DNA from: Auanema rhodensis
Taxonomy: Eukaryota; Nematoda; Chromadorea; Rhabditida; Rhabditidae
Length of the DNA: 64,000 bases
Reading direction: 5' to 3'
Assembly: GCA_964057225.1 (NCBI GenBank)
Contig: OZ059900.1
Location: 18,057,638 to 18,121,637 of the forward strand
Under the pieces are notes generated by a model. It saw only the letters and a program-made list of their open reading frames with translations, had not been told where the DNA came from and ran no database searches. Positions 1-10,948 of this stretch are shown here, piece by piece (within the stretch, counting starts at the first letter, position 1; the number at the start of each line of letters is the position of its first letter). Both the position numbers and the translations under genes were made by a program.

Positions 1-219
1 GTTAGAAAATTAAGGAAATTAGCATATTCTGAGGGCACGCCCCTTATGGCTAATATTGATTAAATCGATTTTTGTTCATATGAGTCGTCAAATGCAACGA
101 ATTTCAGCGTGTTACATACTAAAATGAAGCATTTTACATGCTGAACACTAGAAAAATACAAAAACACAGTAATACCCATGAGAAATATTTTATTATGCTG
201 GAAAACCAGTTTTTGGAAA

Positions 220-236
220 TTTCGCTGTAAACAAGG
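220..236 (+). other. CENP-B-box-like motif, once per unit
   Basis: The 17 bases tttcgctgtaaacaagg match the mammalian CENP-B box consensus YTTCGTTGGAARCGGGA at 12 of 17 positions, and 7 of the 9 positions needed for binding (TTCG, A, C and the last G; the two other G are A). The motif is present in all units and nearly invariant; the only change seen is G to A at its last base in the units starting at 42715 and 44425, which adds a consensus match. A 7-of-9 core match is expected about once per 342-bp unit on two strands by chance, so this alone is weak evidence of function. Confidence 0.3.
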
Positions 237-330
237 TTTTGACTTACGATTTCATGTGTTCAAACTCATGCAATGTCAATGAAACCTAGCTCAAAATTGT
301 TAATACAATGTCTAGTTCCACTTTCACGAC

Positions 331-337
331 AAAAAAA
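331..337 (+). repeat. A-run, site of most length variation
   Basis: Most units have gac followed by seven A. Variants are T at the first position followed by six A (for example the units at 343, 1369, 6842, 16421 and 53322), T plus nine A (345-bp units at 7184, 24631, 25318, 25663), nine A (344-bp unit at 17105) and eight A (343-bp unit at 4447). The T allele is almost confined to the left of the inversion at 35531. Replication slippage is the likely cause. Confidence 0.85.
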
Positions 338-1710
338 CAGGGGTTAGAAAATTAAGGAAATTAGCATATTCTGAGGGCACGCCCTTTATGGCTAATATTG
401 ATTAAATCGATTTTTGTTCATATGAGTCGTCAAATGCAACGAATTTCAGCGTGTTACATACTAAAGTGAAGCATTTTACATGCTGAACACTAGAAAAATA
501 CAAAAACACAGTATTTCCCATGAGAAATATTTTATTATGCTGGAAAACCAGTTTTTGGAAATTTCGCTGTAAACAAGGTTTTGACTTACGATTTCATGTG
601 TTCAAACTCATGCAATGTCAATGAAACCTAGCTCAAAATTGTTCGTACAACGTCTAGTTCCACATTCACGACTAAAAAACAGGGGTTAGAAAATTAAGGA
701 AATTAGCATATTCTGAGGGCACGCCCTTTATGGCTAATATTGATTAAATCGATTTTTGTTCATATGAGTCGTCAAATGCAACGAATTTCAGCGTGTTACA
801 TACTAAAATGAAGCATTTTACATGCTGAACACTAGAAAAATACAAAAACACAGTATTTCCCATGAGAAATATTTTATTATGCTGGAAAACCAGTTTTTGG
901 AAATTTCGCTGTAAACAAGGTTTTGACTTACGATTTCATGTGTTCAAACTCATGCAATGTCAATGAAACCTAGCTCAAAATTGTTCGTACAACGTCTAGT
1001 TCCACTTTCACGACAAAAAAACAGGGGTTAGAAAATTAAGGAAATTAGCATATTCTGAGGGCACGCCCCTTATGGCTAATATTGATTAAATCGATTTTTG
1101 TTCATATGAGTCGTCAAATGCAACGAATTTCAGCGTGTTACATACTAAAATGAAGCATTTTACATGCTGAACACTAGAAAAATACAAAAACACAGTATTT
1201 CCCATGAGAAATATTTTATTATGCTGGAAAACCAGTTTTTGGAAATTTCGCTGTAAACAAGGTTTTGACTTACGATTTCATGTGTTCAAACTCATGCAAT
1301 GTCAATGAAACCTAGCTCAAAATTGTTAATACAATGTCTAGTTCCACTTTCACGACAAAAAAACAGGGGTTAGAAAATTAAGGAAATTAGCATATTCTGA
1401 GGGCACGCCCTTTATGGCTAATATTGATTAAATCGATTTTTGTTCATATGAGTCGTCAAATGCAACGAATTTCAGCGTGTTACATACTAAAATGAAGCAT
1501 TTTACATGCTGAACACTAGAAAAATACAAAAACACAGTATTTCCCATGAGAAATATTTTATTATGCTGGAAAACCAGTTTTTGGAAATTTCGCTGTAAAC
1601 AAGGTTTTGACTTACGATTTCATGTGTTCAAACTCATGCAATGTCAATGAAACCTAGCTCAAAATTGTTCGTACAACGTCTAGTTCCACATTCACGACTA
1701 AAAAACAGGG

Positions 1711-4446
1711 GTTAGAAAATTAAGGAAATTAGCATATTCTGAGGGCACGCCCTTTATGGCTAATATTGATTAAATCGATTTTTGTTCATATGAGTCGTCA
1801 AATGCAACGAATTTCAGCGTGTTACATACTAAAATGAAGCATTTTACATGCTGAACACTAGAAAAATACAAAAACACAGTATTTCCCATGAGAAATATTT
1901 TATTATGCTGGAAAACCAGTTTTTGGAAATTTCGCTGTAAACAAGGTTTTGACTTACGATTTCATGTGTTCAAACTCATGCAATGTCAATGAAACCTAGC
2001 TCAAAATTGTTCGTACAACGTCTAGTTCCACTTTCACGACAAAAAAACAGGGGTTAGAAAATTAAGGAAATTAGCATATTCTGAGGGCACGCCCCTTATG
2101 GCTAATATTGATTAAATCGATTTTTGTTCATATGAGTCGTCAAATGCAACGAATTTCAGCGTGTTACATACTAAAATGAAGCATTTTACATGCTGAACAC
2201 TAGAAAAATACAAAAACACAGTATTTCCCATGAGAAATATTTTATTATGCTGGAAAACCAGTTTTTGGAAATTTCGCTGTAAACAAGGTTTTGACTTACG
2301 ATTTCATGTGTTCAAACTCATGCAATGTCAATGAAACCTAGCTCAAAATTGTTCCTACAACGTCTAGTTCCACTTTCACGACAAAAAAACAGGGGTTAGA
2401 AAATTAAGGAAATTAGCATATTCTGAGGGCACGCCCTTTATGGCTAATATTGATTAAATCGATTTTTGTTCATATGAGTCGTCAAATGCAACGAATTTCA
2501 GCGTGTTACATACTAAAATGAAGCATTTCACATGCTGAACACTAGAAAAATACAAAAACACAGTATTTCCCATGAGAAATATTTTATTATGCTGGAAAAC
2601 CAGTTTTTGGAAATTTCGCTGTAAACAAGGTTTTGACTTACGATTTCATGTGTTCAAACTCATGCAATGTCAATGAAACCTAGCTCAAAATTGTTCGTAC
2701 AACGTCTGGTTCCACTTTCACGACAAAAAAACAGGGGTTAGAAAATTAAGGAAATTAGCATATTCTGAGGGCACGCCCCTTATGGCTAATATTGATTAAA
2801 TCGATTTTTGTTCATATGAGTCGTCAAATGCAACGAATTTCAGCGTGTTACATACTAAAATGAAGCATTTTACATGCTGAACACTAGAAAAATACAAAAA
2901 CACAGTATTTCCCATGAGAAATATTTTATTATGCTGGAAAACCAGTTTTTGGAAATTTCGCTGTAAACAAGGTTTTGACTTACGATTTCATGTGTTCAAA
3001 CTCATGCAATGTCAATGAAACCTAGCTCAAAATTGTTCGTACAACGTCTAGTTCCACTTTCACGACAAAAAAACAGGGGTTAGAAAATTAAGGAAATTAG
3101 CATATTCTGAGGGCACGCCCCTTATGGCTAATATTGATTAAATCGATTTTTGTTCATATGAGTCGTCAAATGCAACGAATTTCAGCGTGTTACATACTAA
3201 AATGAAGCATTTTACATGCTGAACACTAGAAAAATACAAAAACACAGTAATACCCATGAGAAATATTTTATTATGCTGGAAAACCAGTTTTTGGAAATTT
3301 CGCTGTAAACAAGGTTTTGACTTACGATTTCATGTGTTCAAACTCATGCAATGTCAATGAAACCTAGCTCAAAATTGTTAATACAATGTCTAGTTCCACT
3401 TTCACGACAAAAAAACAGGGGTTAGAAAATTAAGGAAATTAGCATATTCTGAGGGCACGCCCTTTATGGCTAATATTGATTAAATCGATTTTTGTTCATA
3501 TGAGTCGTCAAATGCAACGAATTTCAGCGTGTTACATACTAAAATGAAGCATTTTACATGCTGAACACTAGAAAAATACAAAAACACAGTATTTCCCATG
3601 AGAAATATTTTATTATGCTGGAAAACCAGTTTTTGGAAATTTCGCTGTAAACAAGGTTTTGACTTACGATTTCATGTGTTCAAACTCATGCAATGTCAAT
3701 GAAACCTAGCTCAAAATTGTTAATACAATGTCTAGTTCCACTTTCACGACAAAAAAACAGGGGTTAGAAAATTAAGGAAATTAGCATATTCTGAGGGCAC
3801 GCCCTTTATGGCTAATATTGATTAAATCGATTTTTGTTCATATGAGTCGTCAATTGCAACGAATTTCAGCGTGTTACATACTAAAATGAAGCATTTTACA
3901 TGCTGAACACTAGAAAAATACAAAAACACAGTATTTCCCATGAGAAATATTTTATTATGCTGGAAAACCAGTTTTTGGAAATTTCGCTGTAAACAAGGTT
4001 TTGACTTACGATTTCATGTGTTCAAACTCATGCAATGTCAATGAAACCCAGCTCAAAATTGTTCCTACAACGTCTTGTTCCACTTTCACGACAAAAAAAC
4101 AGGGGTTAGAAAATTAAGGAAATTAGCATATTCTGAGGGCACGCCCCTTATGGCTAATATTGATTAAATCGATTTTTGTTCATATGAGTCGTCAAATGCA
4201 ACGAATTTCAGCGTGTTACATACTAAAATGAAGCATTTTACATGCTGAACACTAGAAAAATACAAAAACACAGTATTTCCCATGAGAAATATTTTATTAT
4301 GCTGGAAAACCAGTTTTTGGAAATTTCGCTGTAAACAAGGTTTTGACTTACGATTTCATGTGTTCAAACTCATGCAATGTCAATGAAACCTAGCTCAAAA
4401 TTGTTCGTACAACGTCTAGTTCCACTTTCACGACAAAAAAACAGGG
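1711..4446 (+). repeat. 8-unit block, first copy (contains hexamer 2395-4446)
   Basis: Units at 1711, 2053, 2395, 2737, 3079, 3421, 3763 and 4105 have the same type order as those at 8213-10948, at an offset of 6,502 bp (19 units plus 4 inserted bases). The landmark is the unit at 3763, which has A92T, T287C, CC302-303 and T313. This combination occurs only here, at 10265 and at 12317. The last six units form the hexamer that is tandemly repeated at 8897-13000. Confidence 0.85.
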
Positions 4447-7400
4447 GTTAGAAAATTAAGGAAATTAGCATATTCTGAGGGCACGCCCCTTATGGCTAAT
4501 ATTGATTAAATCGATTTTTGTTCATATGAGTCGTCAAATGCAACGAATTTCAGCGTGTTACATACTAAAATGAAGCATTTTACATGCTGAACACTAGAAA
4601 AATACAAAAACACAGTATTTCCCATGAGAAATATTTTATTATGCTGGAAAACCAGTTTTTGAAAATTTCGCTGTAAACAAGGTTTTGACTTACGATTTCA
4701 TGTGTTCAAACTCATGCAATGTCAATGAAACCTAGCTCAAAATTGTTCCTACAACGTCTAGTTCCACTTTCACGACAAAAAAAACAGGGGTTAGAAAATT
4801 AAGGAAATTAGCATATTCTGAGGGCACGCCCTTTATGGCTAATATTGATTAAATCGATTTTTGTTCATATGAGTCGTCAAATGCAACGAATTTCAGCGTG
4901 TTACATACTAAAATGAAGCATTTTACATGCTGAACACTAGAAAAATACAAAAACACAGTATTTCCCATGAGAAATATTTTATTATGCTGGAAAACCAGTT
5001 TTTGGAAATTTCGCTGTAAACAAGGTTTTGACTTACGATTTCATGTGTTCAAACTCATGCAATGTCAATGAAACCTAGCTCAAAATTGTTCCTACAACGT
5101 CTAGTTCCACTTTCACGACAAAAAAACAGGGGTTAGAAAATTAAGGAAATTAGCATATTCTGAGGGCACGCCCCTTATGGCTAATATTGATTAAATCGAT
5201 TTTTGTTCATATGAGTCGTCAAATGCAACGAATTTCAGCGTGTTACATACTAAAATGAAGCATTTCACATGCTGAACACTAGAAAAATACAAAAACACAG
5301 TATTTCCCATGAGAAATATTTTATTATGCTGGAAAACCAGTTTTTGGAAATTTCGCTGTAAACAAGGTTTTGACTTACGATTTCATGTGTTCAAACTCAT
5401 GCAATGTCAATGAAACCTAGCTCAAAATTGTTCGTACAACGTCTAGTTCCACTTTCACGACAAAAAAACAGGGGTTAGAAAATTAAGGAAATTAGCATAT
5501 TCTGAGGGCACGCCCCTTATGGCTAATATTGATTAAATCGATTTTTGTTCATATGAGTCGTCAAATGCAACGAATTTCAGCGTGTTACATACTAAAATGA
5601 AGCATTTTACATGCTGAACACTAGAAAAATACAAAAACACAGTATTTCCCATGAGAAATATTTTATTATGCTGGAAAACCAGTTTTTGGAAATTTCGCTG
5701 TAAACAAGGTTTTGACTTACGATTTCATGTGTTCAAACTCATGCAATGTCAATGAAACCTAGCTCAAAATTGTTCCTACAACGTCTAGTTCCACTTTCAC
5801 GACAAAAAAACAGGGGTTAGAAAATTAAGGAAATTAGCATATTCTGAGGGCACGCCCTTTATGGCTAATATTGATTAAATCGATTTTTGTTCATATGAGT
5901 CGTCAAATGCAACGAATTTCAGCGTGTTACATACTAAAATGAAGCATTTCACATGCTGAACACTAGAAAAATACAAAAACACAGTAATACCCATGAGAAA
6001 TATTTTATTATGCTGGAAAACCAGTTTTTGGATATTTCGCTGTAAACAAGGTTTTGACTTACGATTTCATGTGTTCAAACTCATGCAATGTCAATGAAAC
6101 CTAGCTCAAAATTGTTCGTACAACGTCTGGTTCCACTTTCACGACAAAAAAACAGGGGTTAGAAAATTAAGGAAATTAGCATATTCTGAGGGCACGCCCC
6201 TTATGGCTAATATTGATTAAATCGATTTTTGTTCATATGAGTCGTCAAATGCAACGAATTTCAGCGTGTTACATACTAAAATGAAGCATTTTACATGCTG
6301 AACACTAGAAAAATACAAAAACACAGTATTTCCCATGAGAAATATTTTATTATGCTGGAAAACCAGTTTTTGGAAATTTCGCTGTAAACAAGGTTTTGAC
6401 TTACGATTTCATGTGTTCAAACTCATGCAATGTCAATGAAACCTAGCTCAAAATTGTTCGTACAACGTCTAGTTCCACTTTCACGACAAAAAAACAGGGG
6501 TTAGAAAATTAAGGAAATTAGCATATTCTGAGGGCACGCCCCTTATGGCTAATATTGATTAAATCGATTTTTGTTCATATGAGTCGTCAAATGCAACGAA
6601 TTTCAGCGTGTTACATACTAAAATGAAGCATTTTACATGCTGAACACTAGAAAAATACAAAAACACAGTAATACCCATGAGAAATATTTTATTATGCTGG
6701 AAAACCAGTTTTTGGAAATTTCGCTGTAAACAAGGTTTTGACTTACGATTTCATGTGTTCAAACTCATTCAATGTCAATGAAACCTAGCTCAAAATTGTT
6801 AATACAATGTCTAGTTCCACTTTCACGACAAAAAAACAGGGGTTAGAAAATTAAGGAAATTAGCATATTCTGAGGGCACGCCCTTTATGGCTAATATTGA
6901 TTAAATCGATTTTTGTTCATATGAGTCGTCAAATGCAACGAATTTCAGCGTGTTACATACTAAAATGAAGCATTTTACATGCTGAACACTAGAAAAATAC
7001 AAAAACACAGTATTTCCCATGAGAAATATTTTATTATGCTGGAAAACCAGTTTTTGGAAATTTCGCTGTAAACAAGGTTTTGACTTACGATTTCATGTGT
7101 TCAAACTCATGCAATGTCAATGAAACCTAGCTCAAAATTGTTCGTACAACGTCTAGTTCCACTTTCACGACTAAAAAACAGGGGTTAGAAAATTAAGGAA
7201 ATTAGCATATTCTGAGGGCACGCCCCTTATGGCTAATATTGATTAAATCGATTTTTGTTCATATGAGTCGTCAAATGCAACGAATTTCAGCGTGTTACAT
7301 ACTAAAATGAAGCATTTCACATGCTGAACACTAGAAAAATACAAAAACACAGTATTTCCCATGAGAAATATTTTATTATGCTGGAAAACCAGTTTTTGGA

Positions 7401-8212
7401 AATTTCGCTGTAAACAAGGTTTTGACTTACGATTTCATGTGTTCAAACTCATGCAATGTCAATGAAACCTAGCTCAAAATTGTTCGTACAACGTCTGGTT
7501 CCACTTTCACGACTAAAAAAAAACAGGGGTTAGAAAATTAAGGAAATTAGCATATTCTGAGGGCACGCCCCTTATGGCTAATATTGATTAAATCGATTTT
7601 TGTTCATATGAGTCGTCAAATGCAACGAATTTCAGCGTGTTACATACTAAAATGAAGCATTTTACATGCTGAACACTAGAAAAATACAAAAACACAGTAT
7701 TTCCCATGAGAAATATTTTATTATGCTGGAAAACCAGTTTTTGGAAATTTCGCTGTAAACAAGGTTTTGACTTACGATTTCATGTGTTCAAACTCATGCA
7801 ATGTCAATGAAACCTAGCTCAAAATTGTTCGTACAACGTCTAGTTCCACTTTCACGACAAAAAAACAGGGGTTAGAAAATTAAGGAAATTAGCATATTCT
7901 GAGGGCACGCCCCTTATGGCTAATATTGATTAAATCGATTTTTGTTCATATGAGTCGTCAAATGCAACGAATTTCAGCGTGTTACATACTAAAATGAAGC
8001 ATTTTACATGCTGAACACTAGAAAAATACAAAAACACAGTAATACCCATGAGAAATATTTTATTATGCTGGAAAACCAGTTTTTGGAAATTTCGCTGTAA
8101 ACAAGGTTTTGACTTACGATTTCATGTGTTCAAACTCATGCAATGTCAATGAAACCTAGCTCAAAATTGTTAATACAATGTCTAGTTCCACTTTCACGAC
8201 AAAAAAACAGGG
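4447..8212 (+). repeat. Satellite units, mixed types
   Basis: Eleven units. Those at 4447 (G216A, CC302-303) and 4790 (T43, CC) match 13001 and 13343; those at 5132-6499 match 14711-16078. So this stretch and 13001-16420 share ancestry, with three extra units inserted in the right copy. The unit at 4447 is 343 bp and the one at 7184 is 345 bp. The unit at 5816 has a private A218T, and that at 6500 a private G270T. Confidence 0.9.
6500..7870 (+). repeat. 4-unit block, also found at 32848-34215
   Basis: The order is AA172/174 with AA302-303; T43 with T331; C135 with G313; then a plain CG unit. The same order recurs at 32848, 33190, 33532 and 33874. The left copy has the 345-bp length variant in its third unit (7184), which the right copy lacks. 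The two copies are 26 kb apart, so the block predates much of the intervening duplication. Confidence 0.65.
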
Positions 8213-10948
8213 GTTAGAAAATTAAGGAAATTAGCATATTCTGAGGGCACGCCCTTTATGGCTAATATTGATTAAATCGATTTTTGTTCATATGAGTCGT
8301 CAAATGCAACGAATTTCAGCGTGTTACATACTAAAATGAAGCATTTTACATGCTGAACACTAGAAAAATACAAAAACACAGTATTTCCCATGAGAAATAT
8401 TTTATTATGCTGGAAAACCAGTTTTTGGAAATTTCGCTGTAAACAAGGTTTTGACTTACGATTTCATGTGTTCAAACTCATGCAATGTCAATGAAACCTA
8501 GCTCAAAATTGTTCGTACAACGTCTAGTTCCACTTTCACGACAAAAAAACAGGGGTTAGAAAATTAAGGAAATTAGCATATTCTGAGGGCACGCCCCTTA
8601 TGGCTAATATTGATTAAATCGATTTTTGTTCATATGAGTCGTCAAATGCAACGAATTTCAGCGTGTTACATACTAAAATGAAGCATTTTACATGCTGAAC
8701 ACTAGAAAAATACAAAAACACAGTATTTCCCATGAGAAATATTTTATTATGCTGGAAAACCAGTTTTTGGAAATTTCGCTGTAAACAAGGTTTTGACTTA
8801 CGATTTCATGTGTTCAAACTCATGCAATGTCAATGAAACCTAGCTCAAAATTGTTCCTACAACGTCTAGTTCCACTTTCACGACAAAAAAACAGGGGTTA
8901 GAAAATTAAGGAAATTAGCATATTCTGAGGGCACGCCCTTTATGGCTAATATTGATTAAATCGATTTTTGTTCATATGAGTCGTCAAATGCAACGAATTT
9001 CAGCGTGTTACATACTAAAATGAAGCATTTCACATGCTGAACACTAGAAAAATACAAAAACACAGTATTTCCCATGAGAAATATTTTATTATGCTGGAAA
9101 ACCAGTTTTTGGAAATTTCGCTGTAAACAAGGTTTTGACTTACGATTTCATGTGTTCAAACTCATGCAATGTCAATGAAACCTAGCTCAAAATTGTTCGT
9201 ACAACGTCTGGTTCCACTTTCACGACAAAAAAACAGGGGTTAGAAAATTAAGGAAATTAGCATATTCTGAGGGCACGCCCCTTATGGCTAATATTGATTA
9301 AATCGATTTTTGTTCATATGAGTCGTCAAATGCAACGAATTTCAGCGTGTTACATACTAAAATGAAGCATTTTACATGCTGAACACTAGAAAAATACAAA
9401 AACACAGTATTTCCCATGAGAAATATTTTATTATGCTGGAAAACCAGTTTTTGGAAATTTCGCTGTAAACAAGGTTTTGACTTACGATTTCATGTGTTCA
9501 AACTCATGCAATGTCAATGAAACCTAGCTCAAAATTGTTCGTACAACGTCTAGTTCCACTTTCACGACAAAAAAACAGGGGTTAGAAAATTAAGGAAATT
9601 AGCATATTCTGAGGGCACGCCCCTTATGGCTAATATTGATTAAATCGATTTTTGTTCATATGAGTCGTCAAATGCAACGAATTTCAGCGTGTTACATACT
9701 AAAATGAAGCATTTTACATGCTGAACACTAGAAAAATACAAAAACACAGTAATACCCATGAGAAATATTTTATTATGCTGGAAAACCAGTTTTTGGAAAT
9801 TTCGCTGTAAACAAGGTTTTGACTTACGATTTCATGTGTTCAAACTCATGCAATGTCAATGAAACCTAGCTCAAAATTGTTAATACAATGTCTAGTTCCA
9901 CTTTCACGACAAAAAAACAGGGGTTAGAAAATTAAGGAAATTAGCATATTCTGAGGGCACGCCCTTTATGGCTAATATTGATTAAATCGATTTTTGTTCA
10001 TATGAGTCGTCAAATGCAACGAATTTCAGCGTGTTACATACTAAAATGAAGCATTTTACATGCTGAACACTAGAAAAATACAAAAACACAGTATTTCCCA
10101 TGAGAAATATTTTATTATGCTGGAAAACCAGTTTTTGGAAATTTCGCTGTAAACAAGGTTTTGACTTACGATTTCATGTGTTCAAACTCATGCAATGTCA
10201 ATGAAACCTAGCTCAAAATTGTTAATACAATGTCTAGTTCCACTTTCACGACAAAAAAACAGGGGTTAGAAAATTAAGGAAATTAGCATATTCTGAGGGC
10301 ACGCCCTTTATGGCTAATATTGATTAAATCGATTTTTGTTCATATGAGTCGTCAATTGCAACGAATTTCAGCGTGTTACATACTAAAATGAAGCATTTTA
10401 CATGCTGAACACTAGAAAAATACAAAAACACAGTATTTCCCATGAGAAATATTTTATTATGCTGGAAAACCAGTTTTTGGAAATTTCGCTGTAAACAAGG
10501 TTTTGACTTACGATTTCATGTGTTCAAACTCATGCAATGTCAATGAAACCCAGCTCAAAATTGTTCCTACAACGTCTTGTTCCACTTTCACGACAAAAAA
10601 ACAGGGGTTAGAAAATTAAGGAAATTAGCATATTCTGAGGGCACGCCCCTTATGGCTAATATTGATTAAATCGATTTTTGTTCATATGAGTCGTCAAATG
10701 CAACGAATTTCAGCGTGTTACATACTAAAATGAAGCATTTTACATGCTGAACACTAGAAAAATACAAAAACACAGTATTTCCCATGAGAAATATTTTATT
10801 ATGCTGGAAAACCAGTTTTTGGAAATTTCGCTGTAAACAAGGTTTTGACTTACGATTTCATGTGTTCAAACTCATGCAATGTCAATGAAACCTAGCTCAA
10901 AATTGTTCGTACAACGTCTAGTTCCACTTTCACGACAAAAAAACAGGG
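8213..10948 (+). repeat. 8-unit block, second copy (contains hexamer 8897-10948)
   Basis: This matches 1711-4446 unit for unit by diagnostic sites, including the A92T/T287C/T313 unit, here at 10265. Its last six units are the left member of a tandem hexamer pair. Confidence 0.85.

Larger units (their letters stand above)
1..342 (+). repeat. Reference satellite unit (342 bp)
   Basis: This unit sets the coordinates used throughout; the phase is arbitrary. It contains a GC-rich patch at 31-43 with a gggc/gccc inverted repeat (33-42), a 10-bp palindrome aaatcgattt (62-71, with a ClaI-type ATCGAT), an 8-bp palindrome tcatatga (76-83), an agcat/atgct inverted repeat with 5-base loop (128-142), a ctgg/ccag inverted repeat around aaaa (198-209), and a run of seven A (331-337). 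Several A or T runs of 4-7 bases are scattered through it, as is common in curved satellite DNA. The length equals two 171-bp halves, about two nucleosomes' worth, but I see no similarity between the halves. This unit is of the C43, T135, AA172/174, AA302-303 type. Confidence 0.95.
1..2052 (+). repeat. Tandem duplication of a 3-unit block
   Basis: Two 1,026-bp blocks, 1-1026 and 1027-2052, have the same order of unit types: an AA302-303 unit, a CG unit with T322A and T331, then a CG unit with the normal A-run. The T322A change at 664 and 1690 is found nowhere else in the window, so the second block is a copy of the first. They differ at 172/174 in the first unit (AA versus TT), at 43 in the first two positions only by type, and by A124G at base 466. 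Confidence 0.8.

Noticed and set aside
258-266. RNA polymerase III B-box-like gttcaaact
   Set aside because: It matches GWTCRANNC except for the last C, and no well-placed A box lies 30-60 bp upstream. There is no cloverleaf, so it is not a tRNA or tRNA-derived element.
1-342. Alpha satellite (two 171-bp monomers)
   Set aside because: The length fits 2 x 171, but the two halves show no similarity to each other and I recognise no alpha satellite sequence.
338-347. Telomere-like motif aggggttag at each unit junction
   Set aside because: It occurs once per 342 bp and is never in tandem. The unit junction is my arbitrary phase.
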